Notes: generated by a model not told the origin, from the sequence alone. A DNA stretch of 64,000 bases from Ipomoea triloba (GCF_003576645.1 NC_044927.1:13776157-13840156); one strand, 5' to 3'; numbered from the stretch's first letter, positions 1 to 13,100 are shown. Numbers and translations are program-made.

Positions 1-45
1 CTAACCATCTAACATATGCAGTTGACTACTTTGGAGGATTATAAC

Positions 46-126
46 AATCTAACAACTCTTAGCCCTGCGTGGAAGTTGAGACAATATCTAACAACTCTTG
101 GCCCTGCGTGAAAGTTGAGACAATAT
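46..126. repeat. Two-copy tandem repeat of about 42 bp
   Basis: Two near-identical units each run from 'atctaacaactctt' through 'ccctgcgtg' to 'gttgagacaatat'. They differ at a few bases. No coding potential is seen. Confidence 0.7.
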
Positions 127-139
127 ATTCAGATTACTC

Positions 140-213
140 GCCCGCCTAGACGCTCTAGGAGGCGCTAGGCACCCCGGGGCGCCCAACTAGCGCCTAGCGC
201 CTTCTGCAACATT
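140..213. repeat. GC-rich palindromic stretch
   Basis: A cluster of 'cgcctag'/'ctaggcg' words in both orientations forms overlapping inverted repeats in otherwise AT-rich sequence. It looks like the end of a common dispersed plant repeat, but no target duplication is visible, so no class is given. Confidence 0.4.
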
Positions 214-1098
214 GAAAATAGTTCTCAAGGAGCACATATTATAGCCATATTATAATCATATTATAATCTATACAATAACAACACATCGGGGATCATGAAA
301 TTCCACATGATAGCAAACCAAAATGCTTTACGGTTGAATACCATCAACTCGTGACTATATAGTAAAACACACAGGAGTCAACCCCTAGAACCATTACAAA
401 GGTAAATTATGAGTCGCTCAATCAGTCTATCGATCACTCTAGTCTTCATACATGTACAAAGGATTCGATCGAAACATTCCATCATATCCTTTTCCCAAAT
501 ATTGAGTTTTTGTGTTAGGGATATGTGGAGGAGGGAGGAAATATGAAATAGGAGAGGAGGGAAGGGCTAGTTTTAATTTAAATTTTTTGACAGCTTTTGT
601 TAGGACAAGTAAAAAAAAAAACAAAAAAAAAAAAAAAAGTCTGAGTGTTGCACGTCTATTGGGCACGCCAAACAAGCTAAAACTATATAGTTCAGGGTAA
701 TTGCATAGATCATCATTCTACTCCGGTAGTATGTTAAAATATTTGTCTGACCATTTTTGAAGGGTTCCTGGCTTAATCCACACATTCAAACAGAAACTCA
801 GAAAAGACGCAACATAGTTTACACACAGAATTTATAAGCAAATCAACAGAAGTTGTTTAGAGGAGGAGGTTTCAGCCATCACTGAGAGTCAAAGTATTTA
901 CAAGCTCTATACTAACAGTCATAAGAAAATTGCATAGAGAGGATGATGTGTAGAAGTAAAGTGCTTTACCCCTGGAGAGCTTCTGTAGCATGCGAGGAGC
1001 AAAAATCTCTGTGACTCAAGAAAGCAACACCATTTCCTAAATGCCATTGTTTTTCATTGTTCTGATACTACTATGTAACCACTTCTAGCTAGCTTGTG
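214..1098. other. Intergenic stretch and probable 3' flank of the DCD gene
   Basis: No supported gene. There is an A-rich tract at 611-639. The last part abuts the stop codon of the minus-strand DCD gene and probably contains its 3' untranslated region, though no polyadenylation site can be fixed. Confidence 0.4.
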
Positions 1099-3758
1099 TC
1101 AGTCTCTCAACCTCAAAGCCTTTTTGGTCCCACCTTTGCTAGCAACAGGGCATGGTGCAGCCACGATGCGATTTGAGAAATCACTACCTGTTGACCTCAT
1201 CAATTTCTTCCTCTTGTGTTGTTCATCTTCAGGAAAAGGCTCTTTAAACACTTGACGGCTGTCCATTTCCCCAATCACATTAAGTGTTTTCAACGTTCTT
1301 CTTTCATGAACATGATTGAAATCCTGATGGTGAGATGCTAGTTTCACATTCACTGGGCTTGATGAGTCCTTTAAGTTTACTTCAACTCTTTCTGCATTTC
1401 CAAGCATCTCCACTTGGATTGACAAGCTGATATTCTTACTATCTGAATGGTCTGGGAAAGGTACTTGGTGGCTTCTCTTTTTTGCATTCTTATTTGCTTC
1501 TTTAAGATAGGAGCTCGCATTGTATGTACTGTTCAATCTAGAGAGACTGTTAACTTCTCCGTCCCTGTCATACATAGGAAACTCTGGAGGAAAACTAATG
1601 CGGGAAAACACATTGGTCTTCTGACTTGGAGTTATGTCCTCCGCCATCCACTTTTCGCGTCTCCACTTCATTATTCTGTGCACTGATTGAGGAACCCCAG
1701 ATTTTCTTTCATTTTCTTGTTCAAAAGATGAAGACTCTGAATCCCATTTTGAATGAGAAGGATAATTTATATTCTTACGAGAGTTTTCTCCCCATTCTTG
1801 TGAGCCACATTGCAACCGAGAAAACACACTCCGCCTTTTCTGTTTAGTGTCAGAGTACAGCCTCTTCACTTTGGGGTGAAGTTCGTCAGAGTACTGCCTC
1901 TTCACTTTGGGGTGAAGTTCAGAGTCACTTTGATCATTTCCATCACCAGAGTTTACAGGGTCACAATGTTCGGGATCAGATAATGGTATGTAATCTTCAA
2001 GTAACAGTGAATCATTAGAAGTATTCTTGCACTCAGGTCCTGTCTGCAATTGAATTAACAGACTTCCTGATGAAGAATCTTTACTAATTTGAGCTGTAAA
2101 TCCATGTTTTGAAGTAAATCTACTGTCTGCCTGCTTAACTGGTGTCCCAGGGTTTACAGTGTAATCTTCAAGCAAGAATGAATTATTAGAAGTACTCCTG
2201 CACTGATCAAGGCCTCTCTGCAACTGATTTAACTGACTTCCAGATGAAGAATTCTCACTGATTCGCGCTGTAAATTCAAGTTTCGAAGCAAGAATACTTT
2301 CAGTCTTTGACAGGGCCTTAGATAACTCAAATGATAAAGCTAAATAACTCAATAGAATTAGTCTTGTTTCAAAGCACCTGTATCAAAATCTATCTTCCTA
2401 TCAGAAGATTTGATGGTCAAGTTCTCGAATACTAGAGGTTTTTGAACTCTGGACCTACTAGAGCCAAACAGACATAAAAGCTTCCAAACCTGAAAACTCA
2501 AAAGTAGGAACCAAAGAAAAGAAAAGAAAGAAAGAAAAAAACAAACACAATTATGTTATACAATCCATTCAATTCACAGTTTAACAGAAACATAAACTGA
2601 GCAACAGGTTTTGATAGGACCTTGCTTTCCATTCTCTAACCAATTAAAAAGACAGTTATCCCAAAATTAACTTTCTTTTCTTTAACAATTGGCTAGTAAA
2701 GCTCAAAATTAACTTTCTTTTCTTTAACAATTGGCTAGTAAAGCTTAAAATTAACTTTCTTTTCTTTAACAATTGGCTAGTAAAGCTTGGTTTGAATCAA
2801 ACTCAATAGTCAAACAGGGAATGTGCAGAAGAGTTAAATCTTTAAGAACATATCATGCTTTCCATTCTCTAACCAATTAAAAAGACAATTATCACAAAAT
2901 TAACTTTCTTTTCTTTAACAATTGGCTAGTAAAGCTTGGTTTGAATCAAACTCAATAGTCAAACAGGGAATGTGCAGAAGAGTTAAATCTTTAAGAACAT
3001 ATCATGCTTTCCATTCTCTAACCAATTAAAAAGACAATTATCACAAAATTAACTTTCTTTTCTTTAACAATTGGCTAGTAAAGCTTGGTTTGAATCAAAC
3101 TCAATAGTCAAACAGGGAATGTGCAGAAGAGTTAAATCTTTGAGAACATATCACGCTTTTATCTAAGTTGAAGTGAATGCAGACCTGTTCCTGGGATAAA
3201 CCAAACCTAAACTTGTTAGGTGCATAGTAGTTGTCTCTAATAGCATCACGAAAACAATTCTCAGAGAGGGGATGACATCTCCAAACAACACAAAAGCGAA
3301 CCTACAAAAAGAGCAGTTAATCGTGTAAGAGACTTTTGCTTTTGGCATGAAAATCTCCATATTAAGCCAAAAAGTAATATAGTTACATATACCATATTTA
3401 GGCACTTGTGCCTCTCTTAAGATATGACAATGTAGTTGAAAGCAAGAACACAGATACAGCATTCATATTTTAATAATACCTGTGCAGGAAAGGACATTCC
3501 CAATGAACGATACGCTTGAGGTATGATATTCATTCTACCATCTGAAGTAGCCTTAAAAACCCCATAAAGATTCCGCTCCTCATATTCAAACAGAAACAAA
3601 TACATTCCAGCTTTGACGTTCTTCACAAAATTAGCAGAAGAAGGCGGAAGTCCAAAGACTCTTTTATCGAAACATTCATCCTTGGTACTTCTGTTGGACA
3701 TGAAGATTGCTCCAAATTCAGGAACGTCTTCAGAGAGCCTCCCACCAACAACAGCCAT
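1099..3758 (-). CDS. DCD (Development and Cell Death) domain protein, four exon blocks
   Basis: The DCD domain is a plant-specific module of stress and cell-death proteins; its biochemical role is not settled. Exon 1 (3758-3480) starts at ATG 3758, just after a 3' splice-site-like 'TTTGTAAG' that suggests an intron in the 5' leader. It encodes 'GAIFMSNRSTKDECF' and 'VFGLPPS', the domain start. Exon 2 (3301-3185) continues with 'PLSENCFRDAI' and 'NYYAPNKF'. Exon 3 (2489-2378) holds 'VWKLLCLF', the domain end. These three exons have clean GT-AG borders in phase 0. The long last block (2339-1099) is Ser-rich and basic, with two internal duplications, and ends at TGA. Exon 3 and the last block are in different frames, separated by only 38 bases bounded by GT and AG. 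That is very short for a plant intron, so a frameshift or assembly error is possible. Domain identity is confident; the 3' gene model is less so. Confidence 0.85.
2624..3158. repeat. Nested tandem repeat in a DCD-gene intron
   Basis: A unit of about 149 bp (from 'ctttccattctctaacc' to 'gagttaaatcttt') is repeated three times between exons 2 and 3. The leftmost copy on the plus strand contains a secondary triplication of a 42-bp piece, 'attaactttcttttctttaa' followed by 'caattggctagtaaagct'. Copies are nearly identical, so expansion is recent. Confidence 0.85.
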
Positions 3759-4333
3759 GACACCCTTACAAACAAGCAATTGAAATTAATGAGCCAACAT
3801 TATAACAGAAAATTTCCAAATACTATTGCACAGATGTTTACCATGCAGAATTATAAATCTCAAAATACCCATGCCATGTAATTCTTATGTCCAAATGGTA
3901 CTACACAATTATTCTTCCTTTTTATCCTGCAATTCTGCTCAAACTGATAAAAAGTTGAATGGGATAAAATAGCTAATGCAGTGCTAACTAGCTTTCAGAA
4001 AAACTGGCATAGAAATCAAAGGGATCAATTTATTTTAAATTATAGGCCCAGGTAAATAAGGAGCAAAAACTGTGTTAATGCTCACCAACTACATTTTACT
4101 TCAAATATCTAAACTTCCCAAATTGAAGAAACTTACAAGTAAACATATTCTCTTTTTTCCTTTTTCATTTCACTATGAAAATGGAGAATTTCAAACATCA
4201 TAGTTAAAAATTGATTGTTCAAAGTTTAAATGGAAAGATCAGAGAACGTTAAAACTACTACCTACCGAACAGAATCTCTGAAATAGGAACCGCTCCCCAA
4301 ACCAAAACAAAAAAACAAACAAAAAAAAACAAA

Positions 4334-4388
<55 letters not shown>

Positions 4389-4968
4389 AAAGCCTGAAAT
4401 TCTGCTTTCCTTCATGATTTTTCTTACTTGTACTAAGAAAAATCAGTTCTGAGATGAAAAAACTCCAGAAATCTGTGACAGCTCCCTCTTACAACGAGTT
4501 TTCTACATATTAGAAGCTCGTTATACACACCTGGACATGAAAACACAATACGAAGGAAGAAGCGATGATGAAGAAAACGCAATCACAGATACATAGACGT
4601 AAAACTTCCAGTAAGGGCATTTATACCACTGAAACACACACCTCGAGTACGCAAAGTTCTACATACAAAAACCTATATAGATACATTCCACGGAGGTTCG
4701 ATTACCTGAATAGCAGATTTGATGAGGCGAAGATCACAGAATGTTTGAGAAATGAGATTTTGGTTCTGTTAGAATGCGAGGAGCCGAGGCCCGAGAGTTA
4801 AAGTCTCGCGACGACTTGAGTCTGGAGTCAAGCTGTGGGTTCCGCCAAGTCTTTTCCATTTTTTTTTTATTCCCTTAAAAAAAAACCTATATGATCCAAC
4901 TTTGTCAGACCGCAAATTATTGTGTAGATCATTGTCCACATAGTTGCATGAATCATGAATAACTGAAT
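3759..4968. other. Upstream region of the DCD gene, with a long poly(A) tract
   Basis: Probably holds the 5' untranslated exon(s) and promoter of the DCD gene on the minus strand. A tract of almost pure A lies at 4312-4387. I could not fix a TATA box or transcription start. Open frames here are short and unconvincing. Confidence 0.35.
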
Positions 4969-4998
4969 ACAATATATATTTTTTTTGAGAAGAAAAAC

Positions 4999-6192
4999 TT
5001 AATTCATTAAATCAAACTGAATACAATCAACGAGAAAAAGATGAGGGGCATCGAACCACTCTTCGCAACCTGACAAAGAAACGGCTTCCCGAGCAACAGA
5101 ATGGACAACGCGATTCGCAGATCGCTTAGCAAAATAGAAGTCAATCCCATGAATCGTGGAGACTACTTCTTTAACATCATCAATTATGAAACCAAAACAA
5201 GAACTAAAGGAGTTTGAACACAAAGCATTAAAAACAATCTCAGAGTCAGTTTCAACGTCAACCTCTCCCATGCATGTTCCTTTCAGCCAGGTAAGTGCTT
5301 CTCTAATACATACTGCCTCAGCTTCCTTAACCTCATAATTGCCCATAACACACATTCCTTTAGCCGCCAAAAACGTCCGCAATCGTCTCGTAAAACCCAG
5401 CCCAAACCCATAGTATTGCTACCTTGGTCGAAAGCAGCATCGGTATTAAGCTTTATTCGACCGGGCGACGGCATCTTCCAACGAACCCCTTGAGTGAATT
5501 CATCATTTTTCCCCTGGCTCGTGTCCTGCGCATCTCTCCAATTTGACAAGTATGAAATGGCGAAATTGGTAACCATATGGCTAGTAAACGGTGAACCATT
5601 CCACACCTTTTCGTTTCTGCTGCCCCATAAAGCCCAACAAACCATCACAAACTTACATTTTAAATAGTCATTAAGCAAGCCAAGCAACTCGAAGAACCAT
5701 GAAACCATGTTACCTTGAACATGCGTCACCGCCGGCAGCCCCATCTGAGACCATATTGCTGCCACCTAAGGACACTGCACGAACAGATGATAAGCAGATT
5801 CCTCCACCTGTCCACACATATGACATGATAAATCACAGGACACATGTTTATTCATCAACGCATCACGACATGGCAACACTAAAGCCGCAAGCTGCCAACA
5901 AAATAATCTAACCTTTGGCAGTACGAATAGCTTCCAAATCAGTCGCCATGGCTCATGGGCATTAAATTCACCTGTCAAGAGTCTATAGCATGATCGCACA
6001 GTGTAATTACCTCTTGATTCTCCACTCCAAGCCCATGTGTCTGCCGGCTTGCGTATAGGTACAGGAATATTCAGGATAATGGTGGCAACCCTTTCATTAA
6101 AAATATCTCTAACACATTCCACATCCCAGCCCGAACCCTGAACATTAAGAAGCAAAGAGACCGGTGCAGCAAAGATTGAATCATGTAACACG
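4999..6192 (-). pseudogene. LINE ORF2 3' portion: zinc-binding RT region and RNase H-like domain
   Basis: The 5' part of the piece encodes the zf-RVT pattern, including 'GNYTVRSCYRLLTG' and a 'CHMCGQVEESAYHLFVQC' knuckle. After a stop, the next frame carries 'KLNTDAAF', the first acidic motif of the plant RVT_3/RNase H-like domain. A third frame carries 'EAEAVCIREAL', 'VDVETDSE' and 'NRVVHSVA', the later motifs. At least two breaks separate these frames, so no protein can be made. It joins on to the zf-RVT sequence at 22961-23299 across the Copia insertion. Confidence 0.85.
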
Positions 6193-6565
6193 GTACTTGT
6201 TGGTCCCAAGGGGATGGGGTACAAGTCTAGAGGGGGGGGGGGTGAATAGACTTGTATAAGATTTTGCAAATCTTTTTCGACTTCTCGTGTGTATAGGACT
6301 TAGGATGTTTAGGTCCGATACCTCACAAGATGAAGACAAAGTTTTATGCGCAGCGGAAAGGTTATCCCCTTTTAGTTAGCACGAGTTTGAGTTAGTTCGA
6401 GAGGTGCGGTTATATGTAGTGCAGTTCGAGAGTTAGATAGCGAGAGATAAAGCAGAAAGTAAATGTGAGAGAGATTTTTAAGTGGTTCGGCCAACCCGCC
6501 TACATCTACTCTTCTTCCAGAAACTCCCTGGAAGGATTGCACTAAAACTTCCCTTTTTAGTACAA

Positions 6566-6845
6566 TATCGAGCGCTTGAGCTTTGATCACGAAGCCCGCC
6601 TCAAGCCTCAGGTTTTTCGCCCCGCTTCTTGTTACTCCACCTATCGAGCACTTGAGCTTTGATCACCAAGCCCGCCTCAAGCCTCAGGATCTTCACAAGA
6701 CAGCTCCCAGGTTACTCCGCCTCTCCTCAGGTTTTTCTCCCCGCTTCTAGTTACTCCACCTCTCGAGCACTTGAGCTTTGATCACCAAGCCCGCCTCAAG
6801 CCTCAGGATCTTCACTAGACAGCTGCTAGGTTACTCCGCCTCTTC
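6566..6845. repeat. Tandem repeats inside the LTR
   Basis: Three copies of a module contain 'cttgagctttgatcac', 'aagcccgcctcaagcctcag' and 'gttactcc(a/g)cct'. Spacing varies because the 'gatcttcac.agacagct' part is present in only some copies. Confidence 0.75.
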
Positions 6846-7327
6846 TTGCTTAATCCAAAGTAAGGACCTTTGGTTGTCAAAGTTGAGTGTAACAAGCTCC
6901 AATCTGACCAAAATCTATCGTTGAATCAACTTCGATGTAGAGCCGCTTCGGTCACCTTCTAGATGTATAGCAGTTTAAGCTTTGTAACTCTCTCACACAC
7001 TAAGATGTGNGCATTTTTCATGGAGTGGTGGTCTTGTAACTTGAACCTTTTGTTTGGTAGTGGATATTCCATAATCCACTTTCTTGAGTCCATGCTCCAC
7101 TTGCTACTTTTGGTAAAAGTTACTCTTTTTAAATTCCCATTGATCCTCGTTTTAGGGAATAAGACTGACTTTGGATTAGTGCACCTTCTATCCGTTTGTT
7201 GTGGAATTCTGATGTGGCATCCAGTTCTGGCACCTCCTTAATATTTTATCTCCATGATATTCTTCTTCTCCAAACTTTATTCATGCTTCCTGACCATCAT
7301 TCAGCCTTTTGGAGAAATGTTAGTTTA

Positions 7328-7487
7328 TCGAGACCAAGATTGATGTCTCGATTGTTTGATGTCTTGATCCCCATGTATCGAGAGATCTATCTCTCGAACT
7401 CTGCTTATGTCTCGAACTGGGTTGTTGTATCGAGAGGTCCTACTTCTCGAACTATGCTTATGTCTCGAGACTTAGTTGATGTCTCGC
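7328..7487. repeat. Cluster of TCTCGA/TCGAGA motifs in the LTR
   Basis: About nine occurrences of CTCG(A)/(T)CGAG words lie within 160 bp, in both orientations, e.g. 'tatcgagaggt', 'tctcgaact', 'gtctcgagac'. The same cluster is present in the 5' LTR. Function unknown. Confidence 0.7.
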
Positions 7488-7731
7488 AGACCCTTATTCC
7501 TCCAGTGTTGTCCCGTGCCTTCTTCTGATCTATCTATAGGATTACACCATGAGACTTTCTAAGATGTTCACACAAGTTTACCTTAAGCTTGAATATTTTC
7601 CGAGTTGAGCTCAAGTTACCCGGTTGTATTTTCGCTCTTAGTTTACTTGTCGAACTTACATTGATTCCTATCTTTCGAGACTTAGGGGATTCTAAAATAC
7701 ATTTTGGTATCATCAAAACCTAATACATTGT

Positions 7732-9833
7732 GTTCCTAACAATTTCCCCCTTTTTGATGATGCCAACACTTATACTCACTCGTATGACTGATTAGCAAGA
7801 AAAGAACATTGATTTTATTTTCAGCGCATACGGTAAGTTTGACAAGTGAGCTAATCTGCTAAAGCATGAAGTAAGAACTCACGCAACACCCCAGCAAAAG
7901 ATATATATATATATTAACATAACGGGAATGTTTTACAAGGTTTTAGCAGAAAAGATAAAATAGAAGAAGGCAAAAGAGATCAAGAACAATCAGAGATGAT
8001 CAAGAAAGAGTTATGGACTACGAGAGCTTACTTCTTGTTTGCTCGAATCTTCTTGTTGATTGCTTCTCGTGTCTTGATGGGGTTTTTTGTGTCTACCAAA
8101 CTCAGATAGTCATCTGTGACATGGAAGTATAGGTAGTTTCTGAAAGCCTCCCCAACAAACTCACCTTCAATTACTTCGTTCTTCCACCAGTAGATACATT
8201 CATCTGGAGACATGTTGCTGTGAAGAGACATTCCAACATACTTCACCAGATTGAAGATCTGATGGACGAGACTTTGCTCGGTGTCTTCTCTATTTCCGAA
8301 CTTGAAGGTGATCATCTTTTGTTCATCTTTTCTTTCTTTCTCTGTTTGTTGTTCTTGCCTTTTCCTTTTTCTTTCTCTGTCTTCTTCTCTTCGCTTCTCT
8401 AATTCTTTTGTGCGCTGAACCCTTAGATCCTCCTTCCTCTTGGCTTCCTCCACTGCCTTGCTTATTGTCTTTGGGACTTTTGGAGGAGGTCCAGCTGGTT
8501 CACTTGCTGCCCTTTTCTTCTTGCTGATTGTTGATGTCCTTTCTTGAGTATTTTCCCCCTTGGTGGCATCATCTGTGCGGGAAAGGAGGGTGGACATGCC
8601 TTCGAAGAGTGCTTGAAGTTGGGCAGGCATTTGGTTCGACAGATCATCGATTAGTGCTTTGATTACGTCCTGTCGAAGCTCACTAGAGTATTGAAAGGCT
8701 CGAAGCTCTGCTCGTATCTCAGCTAATTCAGCTCTCGCACTTACAGCCTCTGCTCGAGCTACAGCAGCTTCATCTGCAGCTTTCCGTGCTGCATCCTCAG
8801 CCCATACTGCCTGTTCGAGAAGTTCTGCATGACGGCCTTGGGATTCACTTATGCCAGCAGCAGGCATTGCAGCATTGCGGACAACAGCGAGTATTCTCTC
8901 GAGCTGAGCCATCTTCTGAGATTGATCAGCCATGAATTGACGCACTTCGCCAATGAAGACTTCTTCGGCCTGTTGATCATAGTCAGAAGTAGAAGAAGAG
9001 AAGTGAGAAGTACCTTTTATCGGAGGGGACTTGGGTGCTTCCAGATTTCCACCCATGACTTGCAGTTGCGAGTCCACCTCTCGATTGAGTGTCTGAGGGG
9101 TCGCAGGGACACTGGGTTCAGAGCGCGAAGGTAGCTCCATGTCAGGTGCTTCCCGGTTTCCACCTGAGGGATGGATCACTTCTTGCTCTTCACCTCTCGA
9201 ACTTGGAGCCTCAGCTTCAGCGACTGTTGAGATTGGATCAGCCAGGGAGGGTTCTTCGGTATTGGACGCTTCCCGGTTTCCATCCAATAGAAGTTCCCCC
9301 TCAGCGTCACCTCTCGAACCAGTGCTGGGAACTTGGTTCTCTACTGGTGGGGTTGGAGACGAAGTGTCGACAGGTGCTTCCCTGTTTCCACCTTCGATGT
9401 TCGCATCGTCCTCCTCAGTACCTCTCGAACCAGCAGGACTTTGAACATTTTGCTCTCGTTGCTCATCAGATTGCACTTTAGCTTGCTCAGGTGAGTCAGG
9501 AATCACTATGGTTTCAGGAGCAGCTGGTGCACTCCACCTTTCTCTTTCCGTATCGATGGGAAAGCCTGGGAGTTGGAGCAACGGTATTTCACCCTCTCGA
9601 ACTGTCTGTGCTTCATCGGTGTTGTTTGAGGGTGTGGACTCAGGAGCTGGCAGCAGTATGACTGAGCTGGGTGCCACCTCAAGTGCTTCAGAGGTCTCGG
9701 ATTCACCTCTCGAAGCTGCTACCTGTTCGTCCGGAGCAGAGAAATTTAATTGGGACAAGGGGATTGCGGCTGTTGGTATTGGGTTCTCAGAATCATCTCG
9801 AGCAATCCCAGAGGTCTCTCCTAGACCTCTCGT
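7732..9833 (-). repeat. Redundant contig end, identical to 9835-11936
   Basis: These 2,102 bases, including the C-terminal 600 codons of the extra ORF (stop at 8028) and the polypurine tract, appear identical to 9835-11936. The two are joined by a single N at 9834. This is the signature of two contigs whose overlapping ends were concatenated rather than merged; a real tandem duplication is less likely. Confidence 0.85.
7742..7757 (-). promoter_or_regulatory. Polypurine tract for plus-strand priming
   Basis: On the minus strand the sequence AAAAAGGGGGAAAT lies immediately upstream of the 3' LTR start TGTTAGG, the expected place and composition of a retrotransposon PPT. It recurs at 9845-9860 only because of the contig overlap. 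Confidence 0.85.
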
Positions 9834-10130
9834 NGTTCCTAACAATTTCCCCCTTTTTGATGATGCCAACACTTATACTCACTCGTATGACTGATTAGCA
9901 AGAAAAGAACATTGATTTTATTTTCAGCGCATACGGTAAGTTTGACAAGTGAGCTAATCTGCTAAAGCATGAAGTAAGAACTCACGCAACACCCCAGCAA
10001 AAGATATATATATATATTAACATAACGGGAATGTTTTACAAGGTTTTAGCAGAAAAGATAAAATAGAAGAAGGCAAAAGAGATCAAGAACAATCAGAGAT
10101 GATCAAGAAAGAGTTATGGACTACGAGAGC

Positions 10131-13100
10131 TTACTTCTTGTTTGCTCGAATCTTCTTGTTGATTGCTTCTCGTGTCTTGATGGGGTTTTTTGTGTCTACC
10201 AAACTCAGATAGTCATCTGTGACATGGAAGTATAGGTAGTTTCTGAAAGCCTCCCCAACAAACTCACCTTCAATTACTTCGTTCTTCCACCAGTAGATAC
10301 ATTCATCTGGAGACATGTTGCTGTGAAGAGACATTCCAACATACTTCACCAGATTGAAGATCTGATGGACGAGACTTTGCTCGGTGTCTTCTCTATTTCC
10401 GAACTTGAAGGTGATCATCTTTTGTTCATCTTTTCTTTCTTTCTCTGTTTGTTGTTCTTGCCTTTTCCTTTTTCTTTCTCTGTCTTCTTCTCTTCGCTTC
10501 TCTAATTCTTTTGTGCGCTGAACCCTTAGATCCTCCTTCCTCTTGGCTTCCTCCACTGCCTTGCTTATTGTCTTTGGGACTTTTGGAGGAGGTCCAGCTG
10601 GTTCACTTGCTGCCCTTTTCTTCTTGCTGATTGTTGATGTCCTTTCTTGAGTATTTTCCCCCTTGGTGGCATCATCTGTGCGGGAAAGGAGGGTGGACAT
10701 GCCTTCGAAGAGTGCTTGAAGTTGGGCAGGCATTTGGTTCGACAGATCATCGATTAGTGCTTTGATTACGTCCTGTCGAAGCTCACTAGAGTATTGAAAG
10801 GCTCGAAGCTCTGCTCGTATCTCAGCTAATTCAGCTCTCGCACTTACAGCCTCTGCTCGAGCTACAGCAGCTTCATCTGCAGCTTTCCGTGCTGCATCCT
10901 CAGCCCATACTGCCTGTTCGAGAAGTTCTGCATGACGGCCTTGGGATTCACTTATGCCAGCAGCAGGCATTGCAGCATTGCGGACAACAGCGAGTATTCT
11001 CTCGAGCTGAGCCATCTTCTGAGATTGATCAGCCATGAATTGACGCACTTCGCCAATGAAGACTTCTTCGGCCTGTTGATCATAGTCAGAAGTAGAAGAA
11101 GAGAAGTGAGAAGTACCTTTTATCGGAGGGGACTTGGGTGCTTCCAGATTTCCACCCATGACTTGCAGTTGCGAGTCCACCTCTCGATTGAGTGTCTGAG
11201 GGGTCGCAGGGACACTGGGTTCAGAGCGCGAAGGTAGCTCCATGTCAGGTGCTTCCCGGTTTCCACCTGAGGGATGGATCACTTCTTGCTCTTCACCTCT
11301 CGAACTTGGAGCCTCAGCTTCAGCGACTGTTGAGATTGGATCAGCCAGGGAGGGTTCTTCGGTATTGGACGCTTCCCGGTTTCCATCCAATAGAAGTTCC
11401 CCCTCAGCGTCACCTCTCGAACCAGTGCTGGGAACTTGGTTCTCTACTGGTGGGGTTGGAGACGAAGTGTCGACAGGTGCTTCCCTGTTTCCACCTTCGA
11501 TGTTCGCATCGTCCTCCTCAGTACCTCTCGAACCAGCAGGACTTTGAACATTTTGCTCTCGTTGCTCATCAGATTGCACTTTAGCTTGCTCAGGTGAGTC
11601 AGGAATCACTATGGTTTCAGGAGCAGCTGGTGCACTCCACCTTTCTCTTTCCGTATCGATGGGAAAGCCTGGGAGTTGGAGCAACGGTATTTCACCCTCT
11701 CGAACTGTCTGTGCTTCATCGGTGTTGTTTGAGGGTGTGGACTCAGGAGCTGGCAGCAGTATGACTGAGCTGGGTGCCACCTCAAGTGCTTCAGAGGTCT
11801 CGGATTCACCTCTCGAAGCTGCTACCTGTTCGTCCGGAGCAGAGAAATTTAATTGGGACAAGGGGATTGCGGCTGTTGGTATTGGGTTCTCAGAATCATC
11901 TCGAGCAATCCCAGAGGTCTCTCCTAGACCTCTCGTATCCTCTACGTGATGTCCCAAGGATAATGCAGTGGCGAGCCTGATATCTTCTTGAAATTGAGCT
12001 TTTAATTCAGGATCCACTACAGGCTCGTCTTCAGCTTCTTGCGCATCAACAGCTATGCCCTTTCCCTTGTCAGATCGACCAAGATTTCTCCTGGTTACGT
12101 GCATCTCATGGGCAAGATTCAGAAGTTCATTGGCTGGGATTGCAGCGAGGTTTAACCAATTTAAAGCAAAGTCCTCCTCAGCCACCATATCTGCTGCTCT
12201 CGAAATCAATTGATCAATCGGACCTGTTCTCCAGTTGATCCATCGAAGTACTCTGGAGAAGTCATTCAGGCTAGACATATTTTCAGTACTTTGATCCAAC
12301 TGAGAAGTGATTTCAGCATTCAGCTCATCAGAGTTAGCAGACAGGATTTCTGTTGCCGATGCAGCTTCCACTGTTACCTCTCGAGCCACCTCTCGTGGTT
12401 CCTCAACTTCTGTCTGTACTGGATCACTGATCCCAGTACATTCAATCTCTCGAACCTCCTCTCGAGGCTCGACAACAGACTCATCAGCACGTAGACTTAC
12501 AGATAAAGCTCCTGACAGAGACATGGTAGGGGGCACTCTCTCAACCTCAGTGGCCAGTGTAGCCTGAGGTTCCCCCTGGGCTTGTGCCCTGTCTTCGAAT
12601 GGTACTTGGATAGCTGAGGGTGTTACCTCTCGAATCTGAGTGATGGCGATGGTTTTGGCTTTCTTAGCCCTTTNCACTGCCTTGCTTATTGTCTTTGGGA
12701 CTTTTGGAGGAGGTCCAGCTGGTTCACTTGCTGCCCTTTTCTTCTTGCTGATTGTTGATGTCCTTTCTTGAGTATTTTCCCCCTTGGTGGCATCATCTGT
12801 GCGGGAAAGGAGGGTGGACATGCCTTCGAAGAGTGCTTGAAGTTGGGCAGGCATTTGGTTCGACAGATCATCGATTAGTGCTTTGATTACGTCCTGTCGA
12901 AGCTCACTAGAGTATTGAAAGGCTCGAAGCTCTGCTCGTATCTCAGCTAATTCAGCTCTCGCACTTACAGCCTCTGCTCGAGCTACAGCAGCTTCATCTG
13001 CAGCTTTCCGTGCTGCATCCTCAGCCCATACTGCCTGTTCGAGAAGTTCTGCATGACGGCCTTGGGATTCACTTATGCCAGCAGCAGGCATTGCAGCATT

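Larger units (their letters stand above)
6198..7741 (-). repeat. 3' LTR of the Copia element
   Basis: On the minus strand it starts TGTTAGGAACACAATG directly after the polypurine tract and ends ...GGACCAACA beside the GTACT duplication. The 731 bp at 7011-7741 match 22225-22955 with one visible substitution. A single N at 7010 replaces sequence that the other LTR shows (22036-22224), so the true LTR is at least about 1.7 kb. Confidence 0.85.

Noticed and set aside
8829..9894. Plus-strand frames of 100-130 codons, repeated at 10.9-12.0 and 13.0-14.1 kb
   Set aside because: They are antisense shadows of the extra ORF of the Copia element and repeat only because of contig overlaps.
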